Below are positions 44,881 through 56,500 of a DNA stretch of 64,000 nucleotides, one piece after another. A program made the translations under genes and the position numbers. A model generated the notes under the pieces. The model did not search any database and was not told where the DNA came from. It saw only the letters and a list, made by a program, of their open reading frames with translations. Location: the NCBI GenBank assembly GCA_900073065.1, contig FJOG01000023.1:748179-812178 (forward strand), in the 5' to 3' direction. Position 1 is the stretch's first letter. Each line of letters starts with the position of its first letter. This DNA is from Phialocephala subalpina. Taxonomy: Eukaryota; Ascomycota; Leotiomycetes; Helotiales; Mollisiaceae.

Positions 44881-45510
44881 GGTGCTGGCTTCGACGGATA
44901 AGACCAGACCTCAGCGCTGACACTGATTATACTCAAGCCCACCTTAAGACTCGAGTTTTGCGACGTTCTATGCAACCCAACGCGGGGCACGGCACTCGAG
45001 GAAGTCGCGACCCTACGTCGCGAGTTTCTCGCGCTGTCACCTGGTCAAATCTTGTCTCCCGTTCCAACGAATCGCCAGGTCAGAGCACCCACTATTCAAA
45101 GACTCTCTAGACAACTCGGGAGAGGTTCAAAATCGACCGAAGCAATTTCAACGAAGCAAGTCGCTCTCAACGTAAGTATCGCGCCGTCAGGGTAGGCATC
45201 CACTAGCGGCCGCTGGCGTCCCCTGCCTGTTGTTAGAAAGCTCGAGACCACTTTGGAAACCCTGCATTGGAGACAGACAGATTTGTCTTGTCATTTCAGC
45301 CCTTTACTTGACCAGCTGGCTTTGCGGATACTCATTTGACAAAGAGAACACTTCTCGCCGAGTCAAAGACTACCCGGTTCCCTAGATATGGTGGTGCTGC
45401 ATTTCGTTCTCGATTCTCGCTCTCCATCATCCATGTCATTGTCCTCTCTACCTCCGTACATTCTTTTATAAGGGTCTGCAAAGGCTCTTGCCTAATGCTT
45501 GTCATCCGCC
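44881..45510. promoter_or_regulatory. divergent intergenic region before the eIF2-alpha kinase
   Basis: About 630 bases between outward-facing starts. It contains two close copies of the self-complementary 8-mer core GTCGCGA (45004-45024), separated by CCCTAC, of unknown meaning. No gene is supported. Confidence 0.4.
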
Positions 45511-47992
45511 ATGTCGTCAAGATTCTGGGCGTCGTCTGAAGATGTCAGTGCAGACAGCGTCGACTCAAGTGTTGCCAGCTGGAGTTCGCAGGATGGAGCA
45601 CGTGACTTATCCAGAGGTGATGGCCATGGTCATGAAAGCCTGGGACAAGAAGAGCGAGAGAATCGAAATCGAAATACAGCAGTTATTCCACGTGCTATTG
45701 GGTTGCCAGACTTGCAACCCTATCAGCGAGCAAACTTGTTCTACCTGTCTCTGATTGAAGGAAGATGCAGAACACAAGCGGCCACGACGGTTAACGCTGC
45801 TCGACCTGCCGAGGAAAAATTACCAGAAGACCATCCTGAGGTCCTGAACCTCTCGCGTCATATGTTCGACGAAGTGAGGAGGGAGTTGAATAAGGTGGGT
45901 ATGCTGAGTGATGAATTCGTAGGCCAAAAAGTACCCGAACTTCACACCTATCTGAACTCATTCGACAACATACTCGACAACATCGCAACACAACAATCCC
46001 ACAGCCTTGCCGGACACAGTATAAGCGCTGTCGCAAACAACTCCAGACTTCTCGAGCTTAGGTCGGATTCATCGATTTCACACTTTTCGAACGCTCTGGT
46101 ACCTCATCCGCTTGCTCAACAGCGTACTCGTGCAGTCGCAAATACCTCTGGGCGCCCCTTAATTGGGACAGACGCATCTCTTTTCAATACCCCGAATGCT
46201 CTCGTGCCTCACTACTTACCAATGGCGCACATGAAATCATACCAGACGCTGATGCGGCGGTTATTTCCTCAAGAACAACCTCAAGAGGTACACACAAAAT
46301 CCACCTACGACAATGAGTACACACAGTAAGTGATATTCTTCTTTTGTCCTCTGCTTATGTCGACGGTTGTGCATGCGCAAGTTGTCAAGCCCGGTCGACA
46401 ACGATATAGAGCTGTCGTTCAAGCCATGGTGAAGCTTGATGGTATTCTAGCGGTATAACTGATGTATTATCAGATTATGCATGCTAGGAAAAGGTGGCTT
46501 TGGAGTTGTTTATAAAACTCATCATAAACTCGACGATGCCGAATACGCCGTAAAGAAAATCATCATCAAGGCCGAGACAATACAGACATTGTACGACAAG
46601 GGCAAGACAGATGAACTAGCGTCTTTGATCAAAGAAGTTCGGAGTATGGCCAAGTTCCAGCACTATAGTATCGTCACTTATCACCACTGCTGGCTCGAAC
46701 CACGACCAATGGGCGAGAGTTCCTACGAGTAAGTTATGCTTGGCTTCCATCGTGAATATACAAGCTAATGCGCGCCCAGCAGCAGCAATGATGAAGACGA
46801 TGAAACGGAGGGAGCCACCGAGGATGGATCGTCCATCTCACTCACCGTTGATACAGAGAAATTCTTGGGGCGTGATTCGAATTACCAACGAAGGCGAGTA
46901 TCATCGAGTATTTCGGCTGAGATTCAAGCTGGCGTCGATGGCATATCTTTCGAGCATGAAAAACCAGCTCTCAACAATAACTCTAAATCCACAAATATCG
47001 GATCTAAAGTCTCACATCCTAAGAGCTTCTTCAAGAGTCCCACAAAGAAGGCGAATGACAGCAGTACAGACGACGATTCAGACGATGATTCAGATGATGA
47101 TACCGAAGATATTGTGAGAGTAGATGGCACAATCTTCACCTCACCACGGAAGGGACTCGAGTACGCAGACTTCGACCTGTAAGTGTTGATAGAAATTCCT
47201 TCCTACCCTAAACTGCTTCATGGTTGTCGTGAGCGACAATGTCCTCACTCTAGGACAATTTCCTTGAGCAATTGCTAATTACCCATTCCTAGTGTCATGT
47301 ACATCAAGATGGCGCCGTACCCGCTCTCCCTCCACGAGTACATCGGAATCAACAATGAAGAATGGTTCGATAAGCACTCTGATATTCCTCGAATTCACCA
47401 CTGCTACCATCCCCGCCCTACTGTCAAACTCCTCCTCTCAATTCTTGATGGTGTTCAGTACATTCACCGCAAGAACATTGTCCACCGCGACCTCAAGCCC
47501 GCCAATATTCTCCTGCAGGTCCTCGACCCCTCCGAGCTAGCAACTCAAGGCTTCGTCGACATTACTGATTGTCCGACCTGTAGTGGCAGTGGCGGTAGCG
47601 CCAAGGCTACCCATATCTCCCCACGGATCGGAGACTTCGGATTGATCCACGATCTCTCAGCTCCATCCGCCTCCAGCACAAGAGCTGGGGGCCATCCAGT
47701 CGGCACACTCACCTACCTTCCGCCGGGATTTCAAAAATCCTCCGATGTCTGTCAGAAGCTCGACGTATACAGCCTAGGAATTATTGCATTCGAGATGTCC
47801 CGCCAGTTTGGAACACTTTCGGAACGGGCTTTCGAGCTGGAACAACTGAAGCGTTCTGGTACATTACCAGCGGAACTCCAGAACCACGTTCTTCGTGATT
47901 GTATTCTGAATATGACGAGAGAGGACGTCAGTGCTCGGTGGGATTGTGTGACGGTCCGCCAGAACCTCGAGCGGATTTTGAGCCAATTGTAA
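45511..47992 (+). CDS. PEK/HRI-type eIF2-alpha kinase
   Basis: Exons 45511-46325, 46474-46728, 46780-47178 and 47293-47992 give 722 residues. An N-terminal region of about 270 residues, partly helical (RHMFDEVRRELNKVGMLSDE), precedes the kinase domain. The glycine loop is MLGKGGFGVVYKTHHKLDDA and the lysine lies in YAVKKI. After SYE comes an insert of about 140 residues, acidic and serine-rich, between the N-lobe strands; this large insert is the hallmark of eIF2-alpha kinases. The catalytic loop is VHRDLKPANILL (aspartate near residue 556), the metal motif DFGL, and the activation segment ends GTLTYLPPG. No HisRS or transmembrane region is present, so it is HRI-like rather than Gcn2 or PERK. 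It would phosphorylate eIF2-alpha under stress and lower translation. Confidence 0.9.
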
Positions 47993-48223
47993 ATACTTTC
48001 TTTGCGTAAGGACTTTGGGCGGGCTGGTAAAAGCGTTTGCACAGGTGTGACTTTAAGCGGGTTGTGCTTTTTGTAAGATTTTAGATACCCAGTGGTTGTA
48101 CAATTAATTATCGAATCTCCCATGAAACGAAGGACTTTCACCAAGATCAACGGGTAAACACCTTCCTCGGCTTTGAAGCCTCAATGATCATCATCTTCTG
48201 AATGCCACCGCCCGAATCACAAT

Positions 48224-49659
48224 CTAGTCCTTGCCCAAGATCTTCTTACTGAACCATCTTCCGAGTCCAGCAGCCCAACGTAGAGGATTCTTAGCGATTG
48301 AAACTGAATGTCGAGCGCGAGAGTTCTTGACCTTGATCGTGACCATACACACCTCGGCAATATCAGTCAGCTTCCTTGGAGGCAACACACGCTCGGCGTT
48401 GTGGTTATGCTGCTCCACCTGCTCCACTGACAGCTGCAGGTTCTTACAATACCATACTGAGAAAGAAGGAACGCCGTCAACGTGTACGTTAAGTTTCTCC
48501 CCTCTACTTTTCATGAAACGTCGACAGGCATACTGCACTGTCCCGAAGGAAGTTGGGCTTTCTCCGAATCGCGGTTCCCAGTGTGTAACTCCATTCACTT
48601 TGGCTATCCAGACTTGTCCTGCGTTTGGATATCTTGACTCTCGTGTTGTCTTGTGCAAAGCGTAATATCCGTCGTAGAAGGAACACCAGTCTGGGAGCTT
48701 GAGCACGTTTGTTGTCTCCTCAACTGTTGGCGCCTCCTCGACATTCGTTGTCTCGTCCACCTTTACTGCCTCCTCAGCGTTTATTATCTCCAGGATTTGC
48801 GTTGTCTGCTCGACTGTTGTAGTCTCCTCAATTGCTGTTGTGTCCTCGATTGTTGTTGTCTTCTCTTTGACTTCACAGCCTAAACGAGCCGAGAAGTAGC
48901 GCTCATCAAGAAGAGATGCCAAACAGACATCGTGCACTCGACCGACACGATCGATAACTACTTCGTGTACAGCAGAAGAGATATTATCATCTCTAGAGAA
49001 AATTACCCAGGACTCGAGAGACTTTGAAGAAGGTCCTTCGTCGGCACGGTCGACAACCACTTCGTGTACGTCAGAAGTTACATGGTCATCTCCAGAGACA
49101 ATGGCCATACAACCGAGGGGTTTTGATGAGGCTTCTTCGCTAGCATTCTTATGGAGCTCGCCCTGGTTCTGGTAAGGGCGAGGATGAGGGTATCGGAGAA
49201 TTGGATAGACGACTCGAGGATTTCCATCGATGACGATATATGCGCACCTCTGAAATATCTTTTGCACATGACCGTTCTCCGTAAATCCGAATGCTAGACG
49301 GATATCATAGAGTATCTTGGCATCGCAGCTATTTGCCACCTGCCACTGATCATTGAGGTTTTCCTGGCTCGACAGCCAGTAATATCGGTCTTGGTACGAG
49401 AGCTAGCAGTTCTGGCAGGGTAGGGTGAGCTTCCCAGGGGCCCAATTGGACATCTGTGTTTGTTAGCATAATCCTATGTTAATTATTTCGAATACTTACT
49501 TAAGTCCTCTTCTGACATTGGGTTACAAGTGCGATGTCCGCCATCCTCAATTCCTTCGGGCAGAGTACCAGCCGCACCAGAGCGTTCTTGTTGATCTACG
49601 ATAACTGGTAACTCAGGCTCTTGAGGAGCAGGTTGTTCTTTGCCAACATTGTCTGCCAT
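48224..49659 (-). CDS. orphan protein with TT-x-V/I-E-E hexapeptide repeats (5' structure tentative)
   Basis: The main exon ends at 48224 and is open from about 49339. A tentative model joins 49659-49500 (MADNVGKEQPAPQEPELPVI...) to 49389-48224, giving 441 residues. Its acceptor is AAG rather than CAG, so the first exon may be wrong. The body has a block DAKILYDIRLAFGFTENGHV, then at about 48700-48880 a run of imperfect six-residue units (TTTIED, TTAIEE, TTTVEQ, TTNVEE, PTVEET). After this a globular block contains LPDWCSFYDGYYALHKTTRE and QVWIAKVNGVTHWEPRFGES. The C-terminus is basic and ends in GRWFSKKILGKD. No known domain was recognised. Confidence 0.6.
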
Positions 49660-49950
49660 GTTCGCTGAAGTCACAAAAGGTCGTTGTTGCGCACTTGTGG
49701 GAAGTCGGAAGAGATCGAAGCAAGCGAGGTCCCAGCTCTTAGCGAGCGGATTTGAACTAAAGATTGAAAGTGAAAGCGACGCGGAAAGACGCGCTGGGAC
49801 GCGAAGCACAAAGTCCTTGAGACTCTGGGACATCTTTCAGGATACAGGTTTCACTGAAAAAGTTCACAATCATATTCGCCTTCTTTACTACCATAGAGCT
49901 ACCTCAACCTCATTCAAGCAATAACCACAGATAGTTGAAGGAGATCAAGC

Positions 49951-50829
49951 CTATCTTTTATGATTCGTCGAGTTGTTCGCATCTGTCAACCCATTTAAAG
50001 CGGCAGAAGGATCGTCGGTCGAGTTCAAATGCCTCACGTACTCCATCCCGTTGCAATGCTCGTCGCCGTCGCATTCCCATAAACAGCCTCGATGAATGCA
50101 ATGGTCACATCGATTCCAGCAGAAACACCAGCCGAGGTGACTTTCAGTCCTGTTAGTCAAGACTATTTCCGTCCAGGAGAGAGCCAGAAGCACTTACAAA
50201 CATTTCCATCCTGAACCCATCTCGCCTGTGCCACCCACCTCACTTTCGGCCCCCAGGCAGTGGTCTCCGTCTAAGCCACCTTATTAGTTGTAGCATATTT
50301 CCCGTCCAGAACACCTGCTCTAGCAGCAATTCCCGCTCCGATACAAACGGTAATGAGATACTTCAGTGTCGGAAACATCTCTGTCACGAACGCAATCAAG
50401 GATTCCAGTTGAGGAGATGGGCCTAGAGCTCCAACACCTCCTGGGATAATGAGAACGTCGAGTTCTGGGGCGTTATCGAAGGTGTGGGTTGGAACAACGG
50501 ACTCGCTAAACGAGGAGTTGAGAGGGTTCATTGCTGCCGATTGTGGTTTGGTGGTTACGGGGTCGAGGGTGGCGGAGATGAGAGAGAGGTTTATCTGGCA
50601 GGAGTAGGAAAGGTCGTTGAGTGCATTGAGGGGTCCGAAGACGTCGATAGCTGTGAAAGCTGGGTAGAGGACTACGCCGTAACGCGTGGGAGCTAGAGAT
50701 ACTAGTCAGTATGCTTGATTCGATTTATTGGTGTAGAGAGGAAGTACTTGTTCCGTTCTGACAATCCCCAAGTGTAGCGAGAAGCAACAGAGGGTGGATA
50801 AGCCGGACAAAATATTTAGGGTACTGCAT
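49951..50829 (-). pseudogene. secreted DJ-1/PfpI-family protein with a stop codon and a frameshift
   Basis: Exons in transcript order: 50829-50748, 50692-50198 and 50140-49951. A signal peptide is visible (MQYPKYFVRLIHPLLLLATL). The DJ-1/PfpI fold follows: TRYGVVLYPAFTAIDVFGPL, then LDVLIIPGG and the nucleophile elbow YLITVCIGAGIAARAGVLDG with the active cysteine. In the family the next part is NKxAW...GPxVxWVxxARWVxDGN. Here the tryptophan codon of NKVAW is TAG (50271-50273), while TETTAWGPKVRWVAQARWVQ continues in frame behind it. Later the tail is shifted by one base near 50053, separating IDVTIAFIEAVYG from NGMEYVRHLNS. Such proteins in fungi include isonitrile hydratase-like enzymes. Both lesions together indicate decay. 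Confidence 0.72.
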
Positions 50830-52549
50830 TCTTCTCTTCGGATTGTAAGATGCCTTGAACTGTTTCATCCCACACAGCTACTTCATGCTAGGCATATATA
50901 TACTCAACCCAACTCAACCCTCCAACCCCTCAACCCCTTTTCATTGTCATCTCGTCCCGTCCCGTCACTTGATCAGGTTTGCAACATACATACAATCAAA
51001 GCAGTGTCCACGAGTACATTAACGAGTAGGCAAGTATCGGAAAAGCAATTGGTCGCCGGTTTGAAAACATATTCATATTGGCCAAAGCACCAGTGAAGGA
51101 TTGGGCCTATTCCGCTGATTGAGAGATTGAGCAACTTGGCAGACTCCCGTTGAGAGCGAAAGCGAAAACTCGCTCAAAGTCCTTAATAAAGGGAGCACAG
51201 CTACTCAGATATATGAGTTCTATGACATGGGAAGGAAGAACTGAAGCCCGACTCTCAGAAACTCCGATTAGCCATTGGATATAGCAGCAGATCACGAGAC
51301 TGTCACGTGAGTATACGGACATAAACGTCAATGGAAGCTTGCGTCGGCGAAGAGTCACGATGATCACCTACTTGGGTTTCACTGCGTCAATCGTTCGGAG
51401 ATGTCTTGTTACTGTATCCAAGTATGAAAGGCAGGCAGCTATCGGTAATGATAATGCAAGAGGGAGGCGAGGCAGTTCGATATTCTGAAGTTGGAAAATA
51501 TCCCGAGCCTGAGACAAGCTCGGTTCTTCGGAGAAATGATGATCCGGAGCTGGAGCTTCTCGGCATGCAAATCCAAATCCACCAAGCAAAGAGCCTCCAA
51601 CATCTAGCGAAGAGTCATAATCCCATTACTTCGGTGATTATAGCAGTAAGGGTACAGTATTCGGCACGGATGCCGACGACGGGCATCGTATACATCCCCA
51701 ATCCGAGTCCAAGATTTGTCTTCAAACTCACTACCGTGACACTACCTCGGTTGGCTTCGCACCTCCACCAATAAAGGCCAAGACCCGCCGGTATTTAAGC
51801 ATAACATTGCAACATGGCAGTTCCCAGTAGGGTTCGAAAAGTTACATGAAGTAAGAGCAGCTTACGGAATATTGTAATTGCAACAAGAAAAGCTCATTAT
51901 TTGTTACTTACATTATATATTAATACACGTGACTCAAATCTGACTAATCAAAAGGCCAACATTCGCGAATAGATATCGCCTTAGTAGAACAAAAACTGGT
52001 GGGAGATGATGAATTGATTAGCGCGGTTCGTTTTGCTTAGGCGGTGAGTACTTTTCTTTGGCTTTGCTACCTCCGTAGAAACTGTACATTTTTATGTACA
52101 ATTATACTTTGTTTATGCATTCTTTTATGTGTATTTGTAACCGGATAACTGTCTTAAGCTCATTATTATATAACGCAATAATTACATTTCTTCGAACCCT
52201 AGTTCTCAGCGATAGATATGGTAAACGGTCAGATTGGTCAGAATAGTCTGTGCCTTCAATCAGTAAGGCACGATGGGAAAACCCCATGAGATGATAGGAG
52301 TAAGGGTCGCTGTGTCTATGCTCCGGCCGTACGCTCTTACCTTCATGACCAATACTACTGGTATCTCTGCAAGAAGATTTCTCGATCAAACGCCGGAAGA
52401 GCGGGGTTTGTTGGCGGTGCAGCTTTCACTCAGGTACCGTTCATGGACTAGGACGATTCAGTCAAAAAGGATATAAAGAGTGCTTGACCGTCTCGATGAG
52501 CTTTACCAACGCTCATCGAAGGAAAAACTCAGAGACAACCTGCTTCAAC
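50830..52549. other. gene-free stretch, partly AT-rich
   Basis: About 1.7 kb without a supported gene. Frames at 51406-51774 (plus) and 51368-51589 (minus) oppose each other and lack motifs. From about 51880 to 52160 the DNA is AT-rich, with long A/T runs; this may be degraded repeat DNA but no element end was found. Confidence 0.45.
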
Positions 52550-53631
52550 ATGTCATTTCCAGCACCCCCATTCGACCACGAGCTTTCGGAGATCTTGAAG
52601 TAACTCCCTCCTTCTCTGACAAAGAACGCGGGTACTTTCACGCACGAAGTCATCATTCAGCAACGAGAATTCATTGCGCCATTTTGCAGCGTTCAGCAAA
52701 TTCACGATGACCCTGACATCACCCACGAAGAAGTCACAATACCAGGCCCTGGGGGTGATGTTATCCTGTCGATTCTTCGCTCTAAGAGTTCGACAAAGGA
52801 CAAGAACAACCCCGGCTTGTACTTGATACATGGTGGAGGTATGGTCATGGGCAATCGGTTCTACCTGATCACTGCCATGTTCCCCTTTATCAAAGAGCTG
52901 GGTGCTGTCCTAGTTTCTGTCGAGTACAGGCTAGCTCCCGAAAATCCGGCGCCTGCCGCTGTCCAGGATTGTTACGCTGGACTCCAATGGACGTTTGAAA
53001 ATGCTGCCAGGCTGGGAATTGATGCAAGCAAAGTTATCGTCACGGGCGGATCTGCTGGAGGCGGCCTTTCTGCAGGAGTGGCTCTCCTCAGTCGGGACCG
53101 AAAAGCTCCTCCTTTGTTCGCGCAGATGCTGTTATATCCGATGATCGACGACCGTTGTACCTCTGTTTCTAGTCAACAGTTTCCAGATGAAGGTATCTGG
53201 ACAGATAAAACGAACAAGGCCGCCTGGGATCATTACTTGGGCGCTGGAGTCCGAGGGACAGATAAAGTCAACATCTATGATGCACCAGCCCGAGCAAAAG
53301 ATCTGTCCAATCTCCCCCCAACTTTCATCGAAGTCGGAGCTTCCGAGCCATTTCGAGATGAGGATGTAGCTTTCGCGATGAAGTTGTGGGAGCATGGCAT
53401 TCCTACAGAGCTGCATGTGTGGCCCGGAGCATGGTGAGAACACTCGGTCATCATATTCAACTATGCGCTTTGCAACAGCTTGACTACTGTAACGTACGTC
53501 GAGAGCAATATCTGACCTGAAGCAGGCATGCCTACGATATTTTAGCTCCTAACTCAGACATCGGTAGAATCAGCACCGAGACTCGTATGAGATGGATTAA
53601 GAGAGTCCTATCGGCACCGAAGACTTCTTGA
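52550..53631 (+). pseudogene. alpha/beta hydrolase (HSL-type esterase) with an early stop codon
   Basis: The frame begins MSFPAPPFDHELSEILK at 52550 and meets TAA at 52601-52603. It then continues without a break: LPPSLTKNAGTFTHEVIIQQ and so on, through the whole hydrolase. The oxyanion motif is LIHGGGMVMGNR and the nucleophile elbow VTGGSAGGGLSAG. The acid residue is probably in SEPFRDEDVAFA, and the catalytic histidine is in WPGAWHAYD, joined across the intron 53434-53525. Thus all catalytic parts are present and only codon 18 is lost. No later ATG lies before the oxyanion motif except MVMGN itself. Either this is a recent pseudogene or a different, unseen first exon supplies the start. Confidence 0.65.
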
Positions 53632-54051
53632 AACCCCAAGGATCGTCTTCCAACGCGGATCTTTGTGTATGCTCGCGAGTTCTTCACTTTATGTTGTGTT
53701 CTACTAGGCCGCTAAATCAGGAATAGTGAGGTCACCTTGACGGTTACCACAACGACAGCCTCATTAACTCGCCCAAAAATCCAAATATCATTCAAAGAAT
53801 CCTCAAATCTTCTAACCTGAGAGCTTTGAATTCCATGTGTTTCGTATCATCTCGTTTTTCAATGTTGTGGTTCTCATCCATAACCTTGTGACGTCGTTAG
53901 TCGTGACGTAACGATCTTCTGGATAAATTGAAAGGGAGCAGTAACTCCACTTCACAATATCTCATATTTAATGCTTTGGATTCCTTTCTACGAATTATTA
54001 TTTATCCTTTCATCCTGTTTCTACCCTTAAGTTCTCACAATTCAATTTAAA
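53632..54051. promoter_or_regulatory. intergenic, promoter side of the alcohol dehydrogenase
   Basis: About 420 bases with an AT-rich, CT-rich end before the start at 54052. A palindrome-like TTAGTCGTGACGTAACG occurs near 53897-53913. No gene is supported. Confidence 0.4.
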
Positions 54052-55733
54052 ATGGCGTTGAGTCAAGCTGCAGCTTTGGTCGAGAAAGTCATCGGACATG
54101 GCAGCAACGCCAACACTGAGCAAGACATAACGAACCCAGCCCGAGATCGCACAAAGTATGCGGATCCTAGCGGGGAAACTATGAAAGCTCTCGTTTGGAT
54201 GGGCAAGAATGATGTCCAAGTTCGTAAGTATTCCCACTCCTCTTCTTCAAGGAGAATTCTCACGTGAAAATTAGACGATGTCCCCAAACCAAGAGTTGTC
54301 GAGCCGAGAGACGTTATTCTGAAGGTCACAGGAAGTACTGTCTGTGGAAGTGATCTTCACTTGCTCCATGGCAGTGTTGTGCAAATGGAGAAAGGAGACA
54401 TTCTTGGTCACGAGTTTTGCGGCGTGGTCGAGTCGATGGGAGAGGGTGTGACGAACTTACAAAAGGGAGACCGAGTTGTGGCATCTTTCCAGATCGCTTG
54501 TGGTGATGTATGTCTCCATTTTCCGAGAAATGAACCCTCAACTAATTGTTCTAGTGCTATTACTGTAAGAAGAAGCAATCCTCTCAGTGCGAGAAGACAA
54601 ATTCAAACACTATAGAGAACGGCATGGTAGGTCAGAAGTTCCGATGTAGAGACTTCGGCTGACATTATGGGCAGTATGGTGGTCGAACAGCTGGCATGTT
54701 CGGGTACTCCCACTTTACGGGAGGCTTCGCTGGTGGTCAAGCCGAATACGTTCGAGTTCCTTATGGCGATGTGAGTCTCAGCCTCTCGGGAGAACATTCT
54801 CCTTTTCTTGCCGCGAGGACTCCAAATACCCGCATGCCTTATTCATTCCGAGACATGCAGCACTCATGAAAGCCATCGCTGACTCCGAGACCCCGACGAA
54901 TAGGTAAACCTCCTCAAGCTACCATCCAGTGTGCCAGACGAGAAAGGCCTCTACCTTTCCGATGTCCTCTGCACATCCTGGAACTGCGTCGTCGACACCG
55001 GTGTCGAAAAGGGCGACGTGGTCGCCATTTGGGGAGCCGGACCAATTGGCCAAATGTGCGCCGACTTTGCTTTTATGAACGGCGCCTCCCGCGTGATAAT
55101 GATCGACTCCAACTGGCGTCTTGAATTCGTCAAATCCAAGACATCCAAGGTGGAACTGCTAGACTACAGCGCCTTACCACGAGGAACTTCAGTTACAGCA
55201 AAGTTGAAGGAGATGGTTCCACGCGGTCCAGATGTTGCACTCGAGTGTGTGGCTGGCGAGTATGCGAAGGGATGGGCTCATTATTTTGAGCTGATGCTTG
55301 GGATGGAGACTGATACTTCGGAAATCATTAACGAAATGATCACGTCGGTGAGAAATTATGGCAGATGTGGAATCACGGGCGTTTATGTCGGATATGTAAG
55401 TGTCAACCACTTCCTGCCTTTCTCCAATGTGCATACTAAAGCACGCAGACAAATCACTTCAACATCGGGTCACTGATGGAAAGAGGAGTCCGTTTGATTG
55501 GTAATGGTCAAGCGCCGGTACACATGTACTGGGAGAAACTCTGCAAGATGATCGAGAGTGGGGAGATCGATCCACTTAAAATGATCTCTCACAGAGTTGA
55601 CATTAGCGAGTTGAATGAGATCTATTACAAGTTCGAGAAGAAGGAAGACGGGATGCAGAAGGTGTTTGTCCAGACCAAGTTCTCTGCACCTCCGGCGGCT
55701 GGAAGTCCAAGTCTTACGACTCACAAGAAGTAG
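54052..55733 (+). CDS. zinc-dependent alcohol dehydrogenase, glutathione-independent formaldehyde dehydrogenase type
   Basis: Six exons: 54052-54223, 54275-54507, 54555-54626, 54675-54770, 54904-55395 and 55449-55733, giving 449 residues. The catalytic zinc site shows [14 protein letters not shown] and then [14 protein letters not shown]. The structural zinc loop is spread over an intron: [19 protein letters not shown]. The segment [20 protein letters not shown] is typical of the formaldehyde-dehydrogenase-like branch of medium-chain dehydrogenases. The Rossmann motif is [19 protein letters not shown] followed by the acidic end in VIMIDSNW, which points to NAD. The protein lacks a signal peptide. 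It is intact, in contrast to the two genes before it. Confidence 0.9.
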
Positions 55734-56500
55734 AAGCATGTATTGTTCTTGCATATAAGACATAGCGGTAACATAATAGCTTTGTCATTGGAGAATTGAG
55801 GGTCCGAAAGACAAGTTCCCGTCCTGCAGCTCTTTGCGTGCGTTTCTTCTCCGGATTCTTGATTGGGGTATGGACGCCTCGTTCTTGGTGAATAGTTCGT
55901 AATGCAAGTCTTGTCTCTCATGCAAGTCTCACAAGTCAGAATTGCAGCATCGTGTCGTTCGCATGGTTGAATTGCCACTCGCTTATTCAACGCCATCCAC
56001 CTCCTGCTCGTCTTGGCGTCGTCGTGACCCACGCAGGAATTGCTCAATGTACTCTACATCTTCGTGAGGATAAACATGATCAACTAAAATAAGTAACAAT
56101 ATGGCGCGGCGCAGACTTCAACTTCGAGTCTTCGCCCCAAAATCCGTCCCATTTCAATATCTCTCTGCTTTCCAGACCCCAAAATAATCCATAAGCCGAT
56201 AAGACTCGCAACCACCACCATCTCCTTCGGCTCCACCACCCATCCATAGGCGCTATCGTATGCAGCCTCGATTCTGCGTAGCATTGGGGAGAATGCCGCA
56301 GATGTCGCTACGAGACACCACCTCCCCCGAACGCCCAAAAAGTTCTTTTTGATAATCGGGACTCGTCTCGCGGCGACTTTTGGTTGGCCGACTCGGATGA
56401 AAAGACACCCAAAAGACGGGAACAAGGCACCTCCCGCCTCGGGATTGCATCGTGGCTTACAAGTCCGCCCACGAGGCGAGAGAGCGAAAGAAGTGCCTTG
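55734..56500. other. intergenic or weakly coding, ambiguous
   Basis: About 770 bases. A minus-strand frame at 56084-56677 contains a hydrophobic stretch (EMVVVASLIGLWIILGSG) and overlaps the start of the plus-strand model that follows; both cannot easily be real as drawn. Nothing else was seen. Confidence 0.35.

Noticed and set aside
51368..51774. Opposed frames of 73 and 122 residues
   Set aside because: They occupy the same DNA on opposite strands, with no motif, intron or neighbour to support either.
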